Source: Ohtaekwangia sp036786105 (GTDB lineage: Bacteria > Bacteroidota > Bacteroidia > Cytophagales > Cyclobacteriaceae). Taken from it: 64,000 nucleotides of DNA. The notes beneath the pieces are model-generated. The model saw only the letters and a list, made by a program, of their open reading frames with translations. It did not search any database and was not told the DNA's origin. Shown piece by piece: positions 35,499-43,259 of this stretch (positions within the stretch are counted from its first letter, which is position 1; each line of letters begins with the position of its first letter). Made by a program: the position numbers and the translations under genes. Where the stretch lies: the NCBI RefSeq assembly GCF_036786105.1, contig NZ_DAIQRQ010000007.1, forward strand, positions 62,001-126,000, read 5' to 3'.

Positions 35499-36938
35499 CT
35501 ACAGAATATTCACTGGCATATCCTTACTCAATTCTTCCTGGTATTTCAGAACGTAGTGAAGAACTTTATCTTCCAGGCCTGGAATGACTGTCAGGTCCTG
35601 CCCCCAAAGCGCAGTGTTGCAGAGTGTTGCTTTTACAACCTGCACCGGGTTGTTGGTTGCCCATGCTCTTTTGAAGAACGCCAATATCTCGGGAGTGTCG
35701 TTGAGCGGTATAATTTCTCTGTTTACTTCGCCTTTATAGAAACAGATAAGCGCTGCAAGCGAGAAGAGAAGGCGCTCCGGAAGTTTGCCGGTGCGTTTGT
35801 TATACTCCAATACTGACGGAAGCACGCGCACTTTATATTTCGAAATGGAGTTCAACGCGATGCTGATCAGCTCATGACGAATGAAGGGATTTTGAAAACG
35901 CTCGATCACATCGTTGGCAAATTGCTGCAGCTCTTCTTTTGGGAGATCGAGTGTTGGGATAATTTCTTCAGATATAGTTTTGCGAATGAAGTCACCGGCA
36001 TAGGTGTCTTCTACTGATTCGCGCACTGTGCGAAGGCCGCGGAGGTATGCTACAGGTACTAATGCAGTGTGTGCACCATTCAGGATTCTTACTTTACGTG
36101 TGCGATACGGTGTGAGGTCTTTCACAAACTTCACCTGCAGGTTGGTTTTCTCTACAGGGAAGGCTGCCCGCACCGCATCCGTTGCTTCGATCACCCACAA
36201 GTGAAAAGGTTCTGCTGTCACTACCTGATTGTCTTCAAAGCCAATCTGTTCTTGTACAGAACGAATAGTGTCTTTCGGAAAGCCCGGCACAATACGATCT
36301 ACCAATGTATTACAAAATGTATTCGCGGTAAGCAGCCATTGTTTGAATGCTTCGGGTAAATTCCAGAGGTCTATATATTGCAGTATTGTTTGTTTTAGTA
36401 CATCGCCGTTCTTTTCAATTAACTCACAAGGTATAATGATAAGTCCCTTATCAGTGGCACCTTTAAAATGCCTGAATCGATGGTATAGCAATTGCGTAAC
36501 TTTTCCGGGGAAGCTGTGGGCAAGAGATTCTATAGTAGTATCATTGGAGTCGAAAGCAATACCAGCCTCAGTGGTGTTGGAAATAATAAACTGCAAATGT
36601 GGATTTTCCGCGGTTTCCAGGAACCGTTTGAAATCTTCCGAGGGACTAAAGGTGCCGATTACACTGGTGATTAATCTTGTTTCAGTGAACGCCTGACCGT
36701 GTTGTATACCATTCAATATAACATGGTAGAGACCATCCTGGTCATTTAGCACAGAATCCCTTCCCTGACTGATCGATTGTACAATCTCAACCGCGCCATT
36801 GAAGTCAGTTTTTTCATTAAGAATATCTATAACCCAGTCTGCGAATCCCCGCAGAAAATTGCCTTTGCCGAATTGCAATACTTTTACGGGTCTGTTCTGT
36901 GAAACTGATGCTGTCTGGCGATTGAGTTTGTGTATCAT
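35499..36938 (-). CDS. uxaB: Tagaturonate reductase (altronate oxidoreductase)
   Basis: 479 residues of the mannitol dehydrogenase-like family. Near the N-terminus KVLQFGKGNFLRGFADWVID is the nucleotide-binding start, followed by ISNTTEAGIAF, and later VRILNGAHTALVPVAYLRG, the substrate and catalytic region. It reduces D-tagaturonate to D-altronate with NADH in the galacturonate branch of the Ashwell pathway. Length and motifs fit UxaB better than UxuB (fructuronate reductase), a close relative. It lies 45 bp downstream of uxaC on the same strand. Confidence 0.9.
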   Translation of the reverse strand: MIHKLNRQTASVSQNRPVKVLQFGKGNFLRGFADWVIDILNEKTDFNGAVEIVQSISQGRDSVLNDQDGLYHVILNGIQHGQAFTETRLITSVIGTFSPSEDFKRFLETAENPHLQFIISNTTEAGIAFDSNDTTIESLAHSFPGKVTQLLYHRFRHFKGATDKGLIIIPCELIEKNGDVLKQTILQYIDLWNLPEAFKQWLLTANTFCNTLVDRIVPGFPKDTIRSVQEQIGFEDNQVVTAEPFHLWVIEATDAVRAAFPVEKTNLQVKFVKDLTPYRTRKVRILNGAHTALVPVAYLRGLRTVRESVEDTYAGDFIRKTISEEIIPTLDLPKEELQQFANDVIERFQNPFIRHELISIALNSISKYKVRVLPSVLEYNKRTGKLPERLLFSLAALICFYKGEVNREIIPLNDTPEILAFFKRAWATNNPVQVVKATLCNTALWGQDLTVIPGLEDKVLHYVLKYQEELSKDMPVNIL

Positions 36939-36983
36939 GCTTTAGTGTTTTTTTAGCAGGTATATGCTTTACGGTATATATCT

Positions 36984-38387
36984 TCAAAAATTGAAATAGG
37001 CTTTTGCGTTATGGTAGCAGATATCGGAAACGATCTTGCCGAGCCACTTTTCATCGTGGGGCAATTCACCGGCCGTCACATCTTTACCGATAAGGTTGCA
37101 GAGTATCCGGCGGAAATATTCATGACGCGGGTAGGAGAGGAAGCTTCGCGAATCGGTAAGCATACCAATGAAGCAGCTCAGTAATCCCAAATTAGAAAGC
37201 GTATTGATTTGTTTTTCCATACCATCCTTCTGATCGAGAAACCACCACGCTGAACCAAACTGTATCTTTCCTTTGGTAGAGCCATCGTTAAAGTTTCCGA
37301 TCATGGTGCCCATCACCTCATTGTCGGCAGGATTTAAATTATAAAGTATCGTTTTAGCAAGTTGATTTGTACTATCAAGTTCATTAAGAAATTTAGAGAG
37401 CGCTACACTTTGTGAAAAATCTCCTATCGAGTCAAAGCCTGTGTCAGGTCCAAGCTCACGTAGCATGCGTTCGTTGGTATTGCGCAATGCACCGAGGTGA
37501 TATTGCTGCGTCCATCCTTTGGCGTGATACATTCTGCCAAGCTCTATCAACACACTATATTTGAAGAAATGTACTTCATGTTTATCGAGCGTTTCTTTTT
37601 TCAGTATGCGGGCGAACAAGCCCTCTGCGTTATAAGCATGTTTATTCTCCGGATAGTATAGTTGCTCCAGACCGTGATCGGATAATTTACAGCCTTGTGC
37701 ATGAAAGAAATCAACTCTGTTTTTCAGCGCTGCCAACAGAGAATCAAAACTGTTGATCGTTACTCCGGATGCTACTGATAATTTTTCAAGATAGGCTATA
37801 TATGCAGTTGTGTTCTCTACAGCAAAAGATTTATCCGGACGGAAAGTCGGAAGTATAGTCGTTTTAAATTTATCGTTCTTTATTTTTTGATGATACGCAA
37901 GCGAATCTGCAGGATCATCGGTTGTGCATACCACTTCTACCTTCATGCTGGTAAGCAAGCCGCGTGTGTGGTATGACGAATTCGCTAATTGTTCGTTTGC
38001 TGCTTTATATATTTCGGTTGCCGTATCGGGCGTTAGTAATTTATCCACGCCAAAGTAGCGTTTCAATTCCAGGTGCGTCCAGTGGTAAAGAGGATTGCGC
38101 AAGGTATAGGGTACGGCATACGCCCACTGCTCAAATTTTTCCTGATCTGATCCATTGCCCGTGATATACTTTTCGGATATACCCAGTGTACGCATGGCAC
38201 GCCATTTATAGTGATCGCCTTCCAGCCATACTTTGGTAATGTTTTCGAACGGTCGGTTAGCAGCTATATCTTGTGGTGAAAGGTGACAGTGATAATCGAT
38301 GATGGGAAGATCCTTGGCATAGTTGTGATACAGGGTCTTGGCAAAATCATTGGTGAGGAGGAAGTCTTCCGTGATAAAATTTTTCAT
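36984..38387 (-). CDS. uxaC: Uronate (glucuronate/galacturonate) isomerase
   Basis: 467 residues, standard for the family. Landmarks: PIIDYHCHLSPQDIA with the metal-binding His pair near residue 33, EGDHYKWRAMRTLGISE, VEVVCTTDDPADSL and WWFLDQKDGMEKQINTLSNL near the C-terminus. It interconverts galacturonate with tagaturonate and glucuronate with fructuronate, the first cytoplasmic step of the pathway. It forms a two-gene unit with uxaB. About 190 bp separate it from the LacI regulator gene upstream. Confidence 0.95.
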   Translation of the reverse strand: MKNFITEDFLLTNDFAKTLYHNYAKDLPIIDYHCHLSPQDIAANRPFENITKVWLEGDHYKWRAMRTLGISEKYITGNGSDQEKFEQWAYAVPYTLRNPLYHWTHLELKRYFGVDKLLTPDTATEIYKAANEQLANSSYHTRGLLTSMKVEVVCTTDDPADSLAYHQKIKNDKFKTTILPTFRPDKSFAVENTTAYIAYLEKLSVASGVTINSFDSLLAALKNRVDFFHAQGCKLSDHGLEQLYYPENKHAYNAEGLFARILKKETLDKHEVHFFKYSVLIELGRMYHAKGWTQQYHLGALRNTNERMLRELGPDTGFDSIGDFSQSVALSKFLNELDSTNQLAKTILYNLNPADNEVMGTMIGNFNDGSTKGKIQFGSAWWFLDQKDGMEKQINTLSNLGLLSCFIGMLTDSRSFLSYPRHEYFRRILCNLIGKDVTAGELPHDEKWLGKIVSDICYHNAKAYFNF

Positions 38388-38576
38388 CTGAAATTCTTTT
38401 AGGGCTACTCAAATCTTATGTTGTGATTAATTGGCGGTAACGGCCTTCCCGGTTGCGTATATGCCTTGAGTTGCGAGGGACAACAATACAGGCGGCATAT
38501 CATACCAGGACCTGGCTTGCTGTAAAGACGTTTTTTGTTCATATTTCCCTGAAGAAGAAAACAGTAAGATTCGAAT

Positions 38577-39608
38577 TTAATTTGGCTTTTTACGAAGCGA
38601 TGACTGGCGGATGATCAATTCTGGCTTCAGAACAATTTTTTGGGGAATAAATTTTTTATCCCTGGCGGCAACTTCTTCCAGGAAGATCTCGGCAGCGGCA
38701 TTGCCCATGCGCATGCTGTGCTGATCTACTGTAGAAAGGGAAGGCTCTGTAAACGATGTGAATGGCTCATTACTAAAACCTACCAACGCTACATCTTCAG
38801 GAATCCGGTATCCCTTTTCTTTCAATACCTGCATGGCCCCCAGTATGCCGTAGGCACTAGACGAAAATATACCATCGGGTATTTCCCTGAGCTTTAACAG
38901 TTGTTCCATACTGCTGCGTCCGTCTTCAAGCTGCAGGTTGCTGTCAATCACCAGCGACTCATCAAACTTCAAGTCATTATTAAGCAACGCCTCCCGGTAT
39001 CCATGAAGGCGCTCTTTAAAAATGCTGATCTTGCGCGCATTGGTAAAATGTGCAATGCGCTTGCATCCTTGCTGAATGAGGTGTTCTGTTGCGTTATAGG
39101 CTCCGAGAAAATCATCGATGACAACATTACTCACTTCGAGTTCATCGTTGAAACGGTCGAAGAGAATGATGGGTATGCCGCGCTCTTTTACTTTCAGAAA
39201 ATGATCAAAGTTTTGCGTCTCCTTACCATGCGATACAATGATACCGTCTACACGAGCGTTGAGCAATGCTTCAACGGTAGAGACTTCCTTCTCATAGTTA
39301 TCGTACGTCTGGCAGATCATTACATTGTACTTCGCAGCGTTGGCGATTTCTTCAATACCACGCACTACCGATGAGAAGAATGTACGATCGGCCGTAGGTA
39401 CAATAATACCGATGATGTTGCTCCTGCCATTGCGTAATGCCGCGGCAATATTGTTAGGCTGGTAATTTAATTTCTGTGCTGCTTTCTGAACCGCTTTCTT
39501 TGTTTCTGCGCTAATGCGCGGATGATCGTTCAACGCGCGCGATACTGTAGAGGCTGTTATATTCAGTTTACGCGCTATATCGTGTATGGTGGCTTTCTCT
39601 TTTTTCAT
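38577..39608 (-). CDS. LacI-family transcriptional regulator of the uronate genes
   Basis: 343 residues from ATG 39608, chosen over the longer frame because GGGAGG lies six bases upstream. The N-terminal domain TIHDIARKLNITASTVSRAL is the LacI helix-turn-helix plus hinge. The periplasmic-binding-protein-like body has IIGIIVPTADRTFFSSVVRG and DGIIVSHGKE. It probably represses uronate genes until an inducer (for example galacturonate or KDG) binds. Two near-identical operator-like palindromes in the window (39853-39870 and 47421-47440) are candidate targets. It follows a truncated SDR gene with little space between. Confidence 0.93.
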   Translation of the reverse strand: MKKEKATIHDIARKLNITASTVSRALNDHPRISAETKKAVQKAAQKLNYQPNNIAAALRNGRSNIIGIIVPTADRTFFSSVVRGIEEIANAAKYNVMICQTYDNYEKEVSTVEALLNARVDGIIVSHGKETQNFDHFLKVKERGIPIILFDRFNDELEVSNVVIDDFLGAYNATEHLIQQGCKRIAHFTNARKISIFKERLHGYREALLNNDLKFDESLVIDSNLQLEDGRSSMEQLLKLREIPDGIFSSSAYGILGAMQVLKEKGYRIPEDVALVGFSNEPFTSFTEPSLSTVDQHSMRMGNAAAEIFLEEVAARDKKFIPQKIVLKPELIIRQSSLRKKPN

Positions 39609-39640
39609 ATCGCCTCCCGTTAGGTTCTGTCTTTCAAACA

Positions 39641-39781
39641 TCAGGCTTCGTTGGCTGGTTTCTGTAGGATTGCTAATATACCGCCATCTACATAAATAAT
39701 TTGTACGTTGACGAAATTACTCGTAGCCGATGCCGGAAATATAGCCATACCCATCAGGTCGTCAGGGGCCGTGAAGTGTTC
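39641..39781 (-). pseudogene. C-terminal remnant of an SDR dehydrogenase
   Basis: The last 46 residues of an open frame (LREHFTAPDDLMGMAIFPAS ... NVQIIYVDGGILAILQKPAN) match the C-terminal end of gluconate 5-dehydrogenase/KduD-type short-chain dehydrogenases, where the usual text is DFVNGQIIYVDGGIL. The Rossmann motif, active site and about 200 residues are missing, and the residues upstream of the match are unrelated. Several positions already deviate from consensus. It probably marks the scar of a former uronate gene next to the LacI regulator. Confidence 0.75.
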
Positions 39782-39852
39782 GCGAAGCTGTACGGTGGTA
39801 AAGGTTCCATATTGAGAAGGATGTACTGCGCGTAGTGAAGTGTGCAACATAA

Positions 39853-39870
39853 TGTGTAATCGGTTGCACA
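39853..39870. promoter_or_regulatory. LacI-type operator-like palindrome 1
   Basis: TGTGTAATCGGTTGCACA, centred on CG at 39861-39862, with seven of nine paired positions. It matches the site at 47422-47439 (TGAGCAATCGATTGCGCA) at 14 of 18 positions. It lies upstream of the SDR remnant and LacI gene and about 260 bp before the divergent pectate lyase start. Confidence 0.55.
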
Positions 39871-40130
39871 ATATAAAGGAAAATAGTTTTAGAAAGCGAT
39901 TGATTACCCGTAACAATTTTTCATGCGCTTTGACAGAATCGGATGTCACGAGATGTTCACAATTAGCAACATTCCGGCTAATGTCTGCACCGGTATAGTA
40001 AAATATAAAGAGCGCGTCTTTTTATCAGCAAAGCGATGCGCAGCACGGGCTCACCTGGTTGACTATTATTTTCAGGCAGGTGTGACCTCGCGCAAGGTTG
40101 CACCTCTTATTAATATTAAACATCTGATCT

Positions 40131-41603
40131 GTGAAACTATATATGTATACGGTGTTGAATAGCTTATTGTTAATGCTCTACATTTTGCCAACGGATTGTA
40201 TGCGTGCTGATACGGACAACCTAATGTCTGATAAACCGGTATTGGTAGCAGAGGATGCGTATGCATTTCCGGGTGCAGAAGGATTCGGGCGCTATGCTAC
40301 CGGCGGGCGTGGAGGCAAAGTGCTGTTCGTAACCAATCTGAATGATTCGGGAGCAGGAAGTTTACGGGCCGCTCTTCAAACGCAGGGTTCACGGTATATA
40401 TTGTTCAAAACATCGGGTACTATTACGCTCAAGTCTGCGCTGAAAATTACCAATGGTGATGTAACGATTGCAGGGCAAACCGCTCCGGGCGATGGTATAT
40501 GTTTAAAGGATTATCCCGTTATCATTGAAGCCGATAATGTTATTATTCGCTATATGCGTTTTCGCATGGGCGATGAGGCGAAGCAGGAAGGCGATGCCCT
40601 CGGTGGAAGATTTCATAAGAACATCATGATCGACCACTGCTCGATGAGCTGGTCAACCGATGAGTGTGTTTCGTTTTATGCCAATGAGAATACAACGGTG
40701 CAGTGGTGCATCATTGCCGAGAGCCTTCGTAATTCTGTGCACGTTAAAGGCGCTCATGGTTATGGAGGTATATGGGGCGGCAGGAATGCATCGTTCCATC
40801 ATAACCTGTTGGCACATCATGATAGCCGCAATCCAAGATTAGGAGAAGCTGGCAACGCGTTTGCATTGACTGATCTGGTGGATATGCGCAACAATGTAAT
40901 TTACAACTGGGGTCCTACCAACAGTTGCTACGGGGGTGAAGCGATGAACGTAAACATTGTCAATTGCTATTATCGCCCCGGACCGGCTACAAAAAAGAAG
41001 GAGCGCATTATCTCTATCGACAAGAGTAAGGTAGAGGGTACAGATGTATATAATATCTGGGGTAAGTTCTATGTGCACGGAAATTATGTAGAAGGCAGCC
41101 AGCGTGCTACGGATGACAACTGGACGTACGGTGTTTACAACCAGTTTCACGGCAGCGATGGTACGGTTACTGATGCTGACAAGGCTGCCATGAAACGGGC
41201 AGACCCCTTTCCCATCAACAACAATGTAACTACACAGAGTGCGCAGGTTGCTTATGAGCGCATCCTGGTATACGGTGGCGCTTCCCTGAAACGCGATGCT
41301 GTGGATGCGCGCATCATCGATAACGTGAAGAATAAAAATTATACGGCAGCCGGATCGAAAGGGAGTGTCAACGGCATCATCGATTCGCAGCGGGATGTAG
41401 GCGGCTGGCCGCAACTGAATGCCACTGCACCGCCTGTCAACACCGCTGGGGATGGTATACCAGACGATTGGAAAAAGGCACACAAACTTGATCCAGCCAA
41501 AGCACAAGCCAATGGCCACGATCTGAGCACGGCCTACGATAATGTAGAGGTATATATCAACGACCTGGTGAACACCATCACCATCGAACAAAATAAACCC
41601 TGA
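40131..41603 (+). CDS. Pectate lyase (polysaccharide lyase family 1 type)
   Basis: 490 residues with an N-terminal hydrophobic export signal. The start is GTG 40131 or ATG 40143; both keep the signal. The right-handed beta-helix begins at AFPGAEGFGRYATGGRGGKV. Characteristic turns are TIAGQTAPGDGICLKDYPVI, MIDHCSMSWSTDECVSFYAN, and the catalytic-side HHDSRNPRLGEAGNAF with the conserved Arg-Asn-Pro-Arg. It would cleave polygalacturonate by Ca2+-dependent beta-elimination outside the cytoplasm, feeding the uronate genes around it. The C-terminal GDGIPDDWKKAHKL is a dockerin-like or thrombospondin-type calcium repeat often attached to such lyases. Confidence 0.88.
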   Translation: MKLYMYTVLNSLLLMLYILPTDCMRADTDNLMSDKPVLVAEDAYAFPGAEGFGRYATGGRGGKVLFVTNLNDSGAGSLRAALQTQGSRYILFKTSGTITLKSALKITNGDVTIAGQTAPGDGICLKDYPVIIEADNVIIRYMRFRMGDEAKQEGDALGGRFHKNIMIDHCSMSWSTDECVSFYANENTTVQWCIIAESLRNSVHVKGAHGYGGIWGGRNASFHHNLLAHHDSRNPRLGEAGNAFALTDLVDMRNNVIYNWGPTNSCYGGEAMNVNIVNCYYRPGPATKKKERIISIDKSKVEGTDVYNIWGKFYVHGNYVEGSQRATDDNWTYGVYNQFHGSDGTVTDADKAAMKRADPFPINNNVTTQSAQVAYERILVYGGASLKRDAVDARIIDNVKNKNYTAAGSKGSVNGIIDSQRDVGGWPQLNATAPPVNTAGDGIPDDWKKAHKLDPAKAQANGHDLSTAYDNVEVYINDLVNTITIEQNKP

Positions 41604-41911
41604 CGCCGTATTTGGTGATTCAAGTTAGCCGTTAATGATTAAATCGTTATTAGTTACAGGTTAATCGTTATCAGGAAGAGTATATTAACGGTTACCCTAA
41701 ATGATCTGTGTTATTCTGTGGGAAATAAATGCATTTTGTTCCCACATCCCGATGGCTATCGGGAACAGAAAAGCACAGAAAAATAAGTTATCCATTACAA
41801 AGCGTTCCATTGGATGCTTGGATCCGAATAATACCTGTAACAATTAACGTGTAACGATTAACCTGTAACGATTAACGGCCCTGCATCCAGTAGCCAGAGG
41901 CTTGCAGCTAT
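41604..41911. repeat. Symmetric intergenic element with 18-bp inverted repeats and 14-bp tandem repeats
   Basis: GTTACAGGTTAATCGTTA at 41653-41670 is the exact reverse complement of 41852-41869. The right arm lies inside three tandem 14-bp units (41835-41848, 41849-41862, 41863-41876; core TGTAACGATTAAC). Between the arms lie two more stems: TGTGGGAA/TTCCCACA (41717-41724 and 41739-41746) and TCCCGAT/ATCGGGA (41747-41753 and 41758-41764). A 16-nt copy of the unit (ATTAACCTGTAACGAT) also occurs at 49233-49248. No gene is present. Confidence 0.65.
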
Positions 41912-43135
41912 TTATACAGCAAGCACTTCTTTCGCCACGGCACCAGCTTTCTTCTTCGCTTTCTTCTTTTTCTTGTTGAGCCGGTTGATCCAGAGAATAA
42001 CGCCAGTAATAGGAAATGTTACACCTGCTATGCAGGAGACGAATGCGATGATTCTGCCGGGTAACCCTCCGATGGAACCAACGTGTATAGGATAAAATAT
42101 ACCACGTACACGTTGTCCGAGGTTGCGGTCGTTGTACAAAGCTGAACCCAGCGGAAGTGCGCTATATTGATCGAAGAAATATTGATCGGATGCCTTTTCA
42201 TGAACGGGGTTGAGTGATAAAACGGTTACTGTATATACAGCGGCGGAGTCTTTGGGTTTGTTGATGGTATAATAAGCCGCTGCAGGGGCTTGGAGCTTTG
42301 CGGCAGCTAATATCTGGTCGTACGTTGCCGGTGTGCCGGGTGCAGCTACAGAGAGTGGCGGTTCAGGCCGTTTGTTCTCGGTGCCCGTGATCCAATATAT
42401 ACCATTGTTAAACCACTCGAACGACCAGGCAAGTCCCGTAAAGGCAAATGAGAACAGGAAGATAGAAGTATAGAAACCGATTACAATATGAAGGTCGTGG
42501 TTGATACGTTTCCAGCCTGCCCACTTCAACGTAAGATGCTGCCTGAGTTTTGCTCTTGTTTTTGGCCACCAGAGTATAATTCCGGTTATGATGATAAAGA
42601 GAAATATACTGGTGCTTATTCCCACGATTAACTTGCCTGCATCACCGGCGAGCAGCCAGCGGTGTAGCGAAAACATAGTAAAGAAAAATGTATTGCGATA
42701 GGTATAAAGGCTGATCAGCTCACCGGTATACGGATTGACAAAAGCCTGGCTTCCGCCACCAGCGCCTTTGCCTGCTTCGCCTTTCCTGCCTTCTTCCTTC
42801 TTGCCGCCTTCACGGTGTTTATTCTCATGTTTCTTTTCTTCCTTTTTATCGTGTTTCTTTTCTTCACTGTAATTCAGCTCCAGCGAGCGGGCAGGATCGG
42901 TATATACTTTAATGCCGGTTACAGCTGTGCCTTTATGGCTGCGTTGAAATGCTACCACGGCTTCATCAAGGGAAACACGTTTCTCTCCCGGTGTAACGGT
43001 ATAGCGCTCCGGGTATATAAGTTGTTGCCATTCTTTTTCGAAGACCAGCGTAGCCCCGGTAAAGCAGGAGATCATAATGACAATGCCCGCAGCAAGTGCC
43101 AGGTACAGGTGAATATTTCTCCAGAAGTTTTTCAT
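41912..43135 (-). CDS. PepSY-domain transmembrane protein (iron-uptake-associated)
   Basis: About 407 residues from ATG 43135. The longer frame starting at 43192 would put 19 unrelated residues before MKNFWRNIHLYLALAAG, which is the typical start of the family. Four membrane helices enclose PepSY-like repeats. An unusual Lys/Glu/His-rich stretch (about residues 95-135, for example KKHDKKEEKKHENKHREGG) lies in the first external loop. Members encoded with TonB receptors are proposed to reduce ferric siderophores. Here the TonB receptor gene ends 125 bp upstream on the same strand, separated by a hairpin. Confidence 0.85.
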   Translation of the reverse strand: MKNFWRNIHLYLALAAGIVIMISCFTGATLVFEKEWQQLIYPERYTVTPGEKRVSLDEAVVAFQRSHKGTAVTGIKVYTDPARSLELNYSEEKKHDKKEEKKHENKHREGGKKEEGRKGEAGKGAGGGSQAFVNPYTGELISLYTYRNTFFFTMFSLHRWLLAGDAGKLIVGISTSIFLFIIITGIILWWPKTRAKLRQHLTLKWAGWKRINHDLHIVIGFYTSIFLFSFAFTGLAWSFEWFNNGIYWITGTENKRPEPPLSVAAPGTPATYDQILAAAKLQAPAAAYYTINKPKDSAAVYTVTVLSLNPVHEKASDQYFFDQYSALPLGSALYNDRNLGQRVRGIFYPIHVGSIGGLPGRIIAFVSCIAGVTFPITGVILWINRLNKKKKKAKKKAGAVAKEVLAV

Positions 43136-43207
43136 GAAAATATAGAGTCGGTCAAATATAGCTTGCGATAATACAGGTGTGTAGTGATGCATTCTCTTAA
43201 AGCACAG

Positions 43208-43232
43208 AAGCCACCGGTGCGTCCGGTGGCTT
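43208..43232. terminator. Hairpin between the TonB receptor and PepSY genes
   Basis: AAGCCACCGG (43208-43217) and CCGGTGGCTT (43223-43232) form a perfect 10-bp stem with a 5-nt loop, 28 bp after the receptor stop. T residues follow mainly on the plus strand, so on the minus strand it may be a partial terminator that lowers PepSY expression rather than stopping transcription. Confidence 0.6.
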
Positions 43233-43259
43233 TATTCAGTGCAATATGGAAAGAATCAA

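Noticed and set aside
41604..41911. CRISPR array reading of the tandem repeats
   Set aside because: The units are only 14 bp, directly adjacent without spacers, and there are no cas genes.
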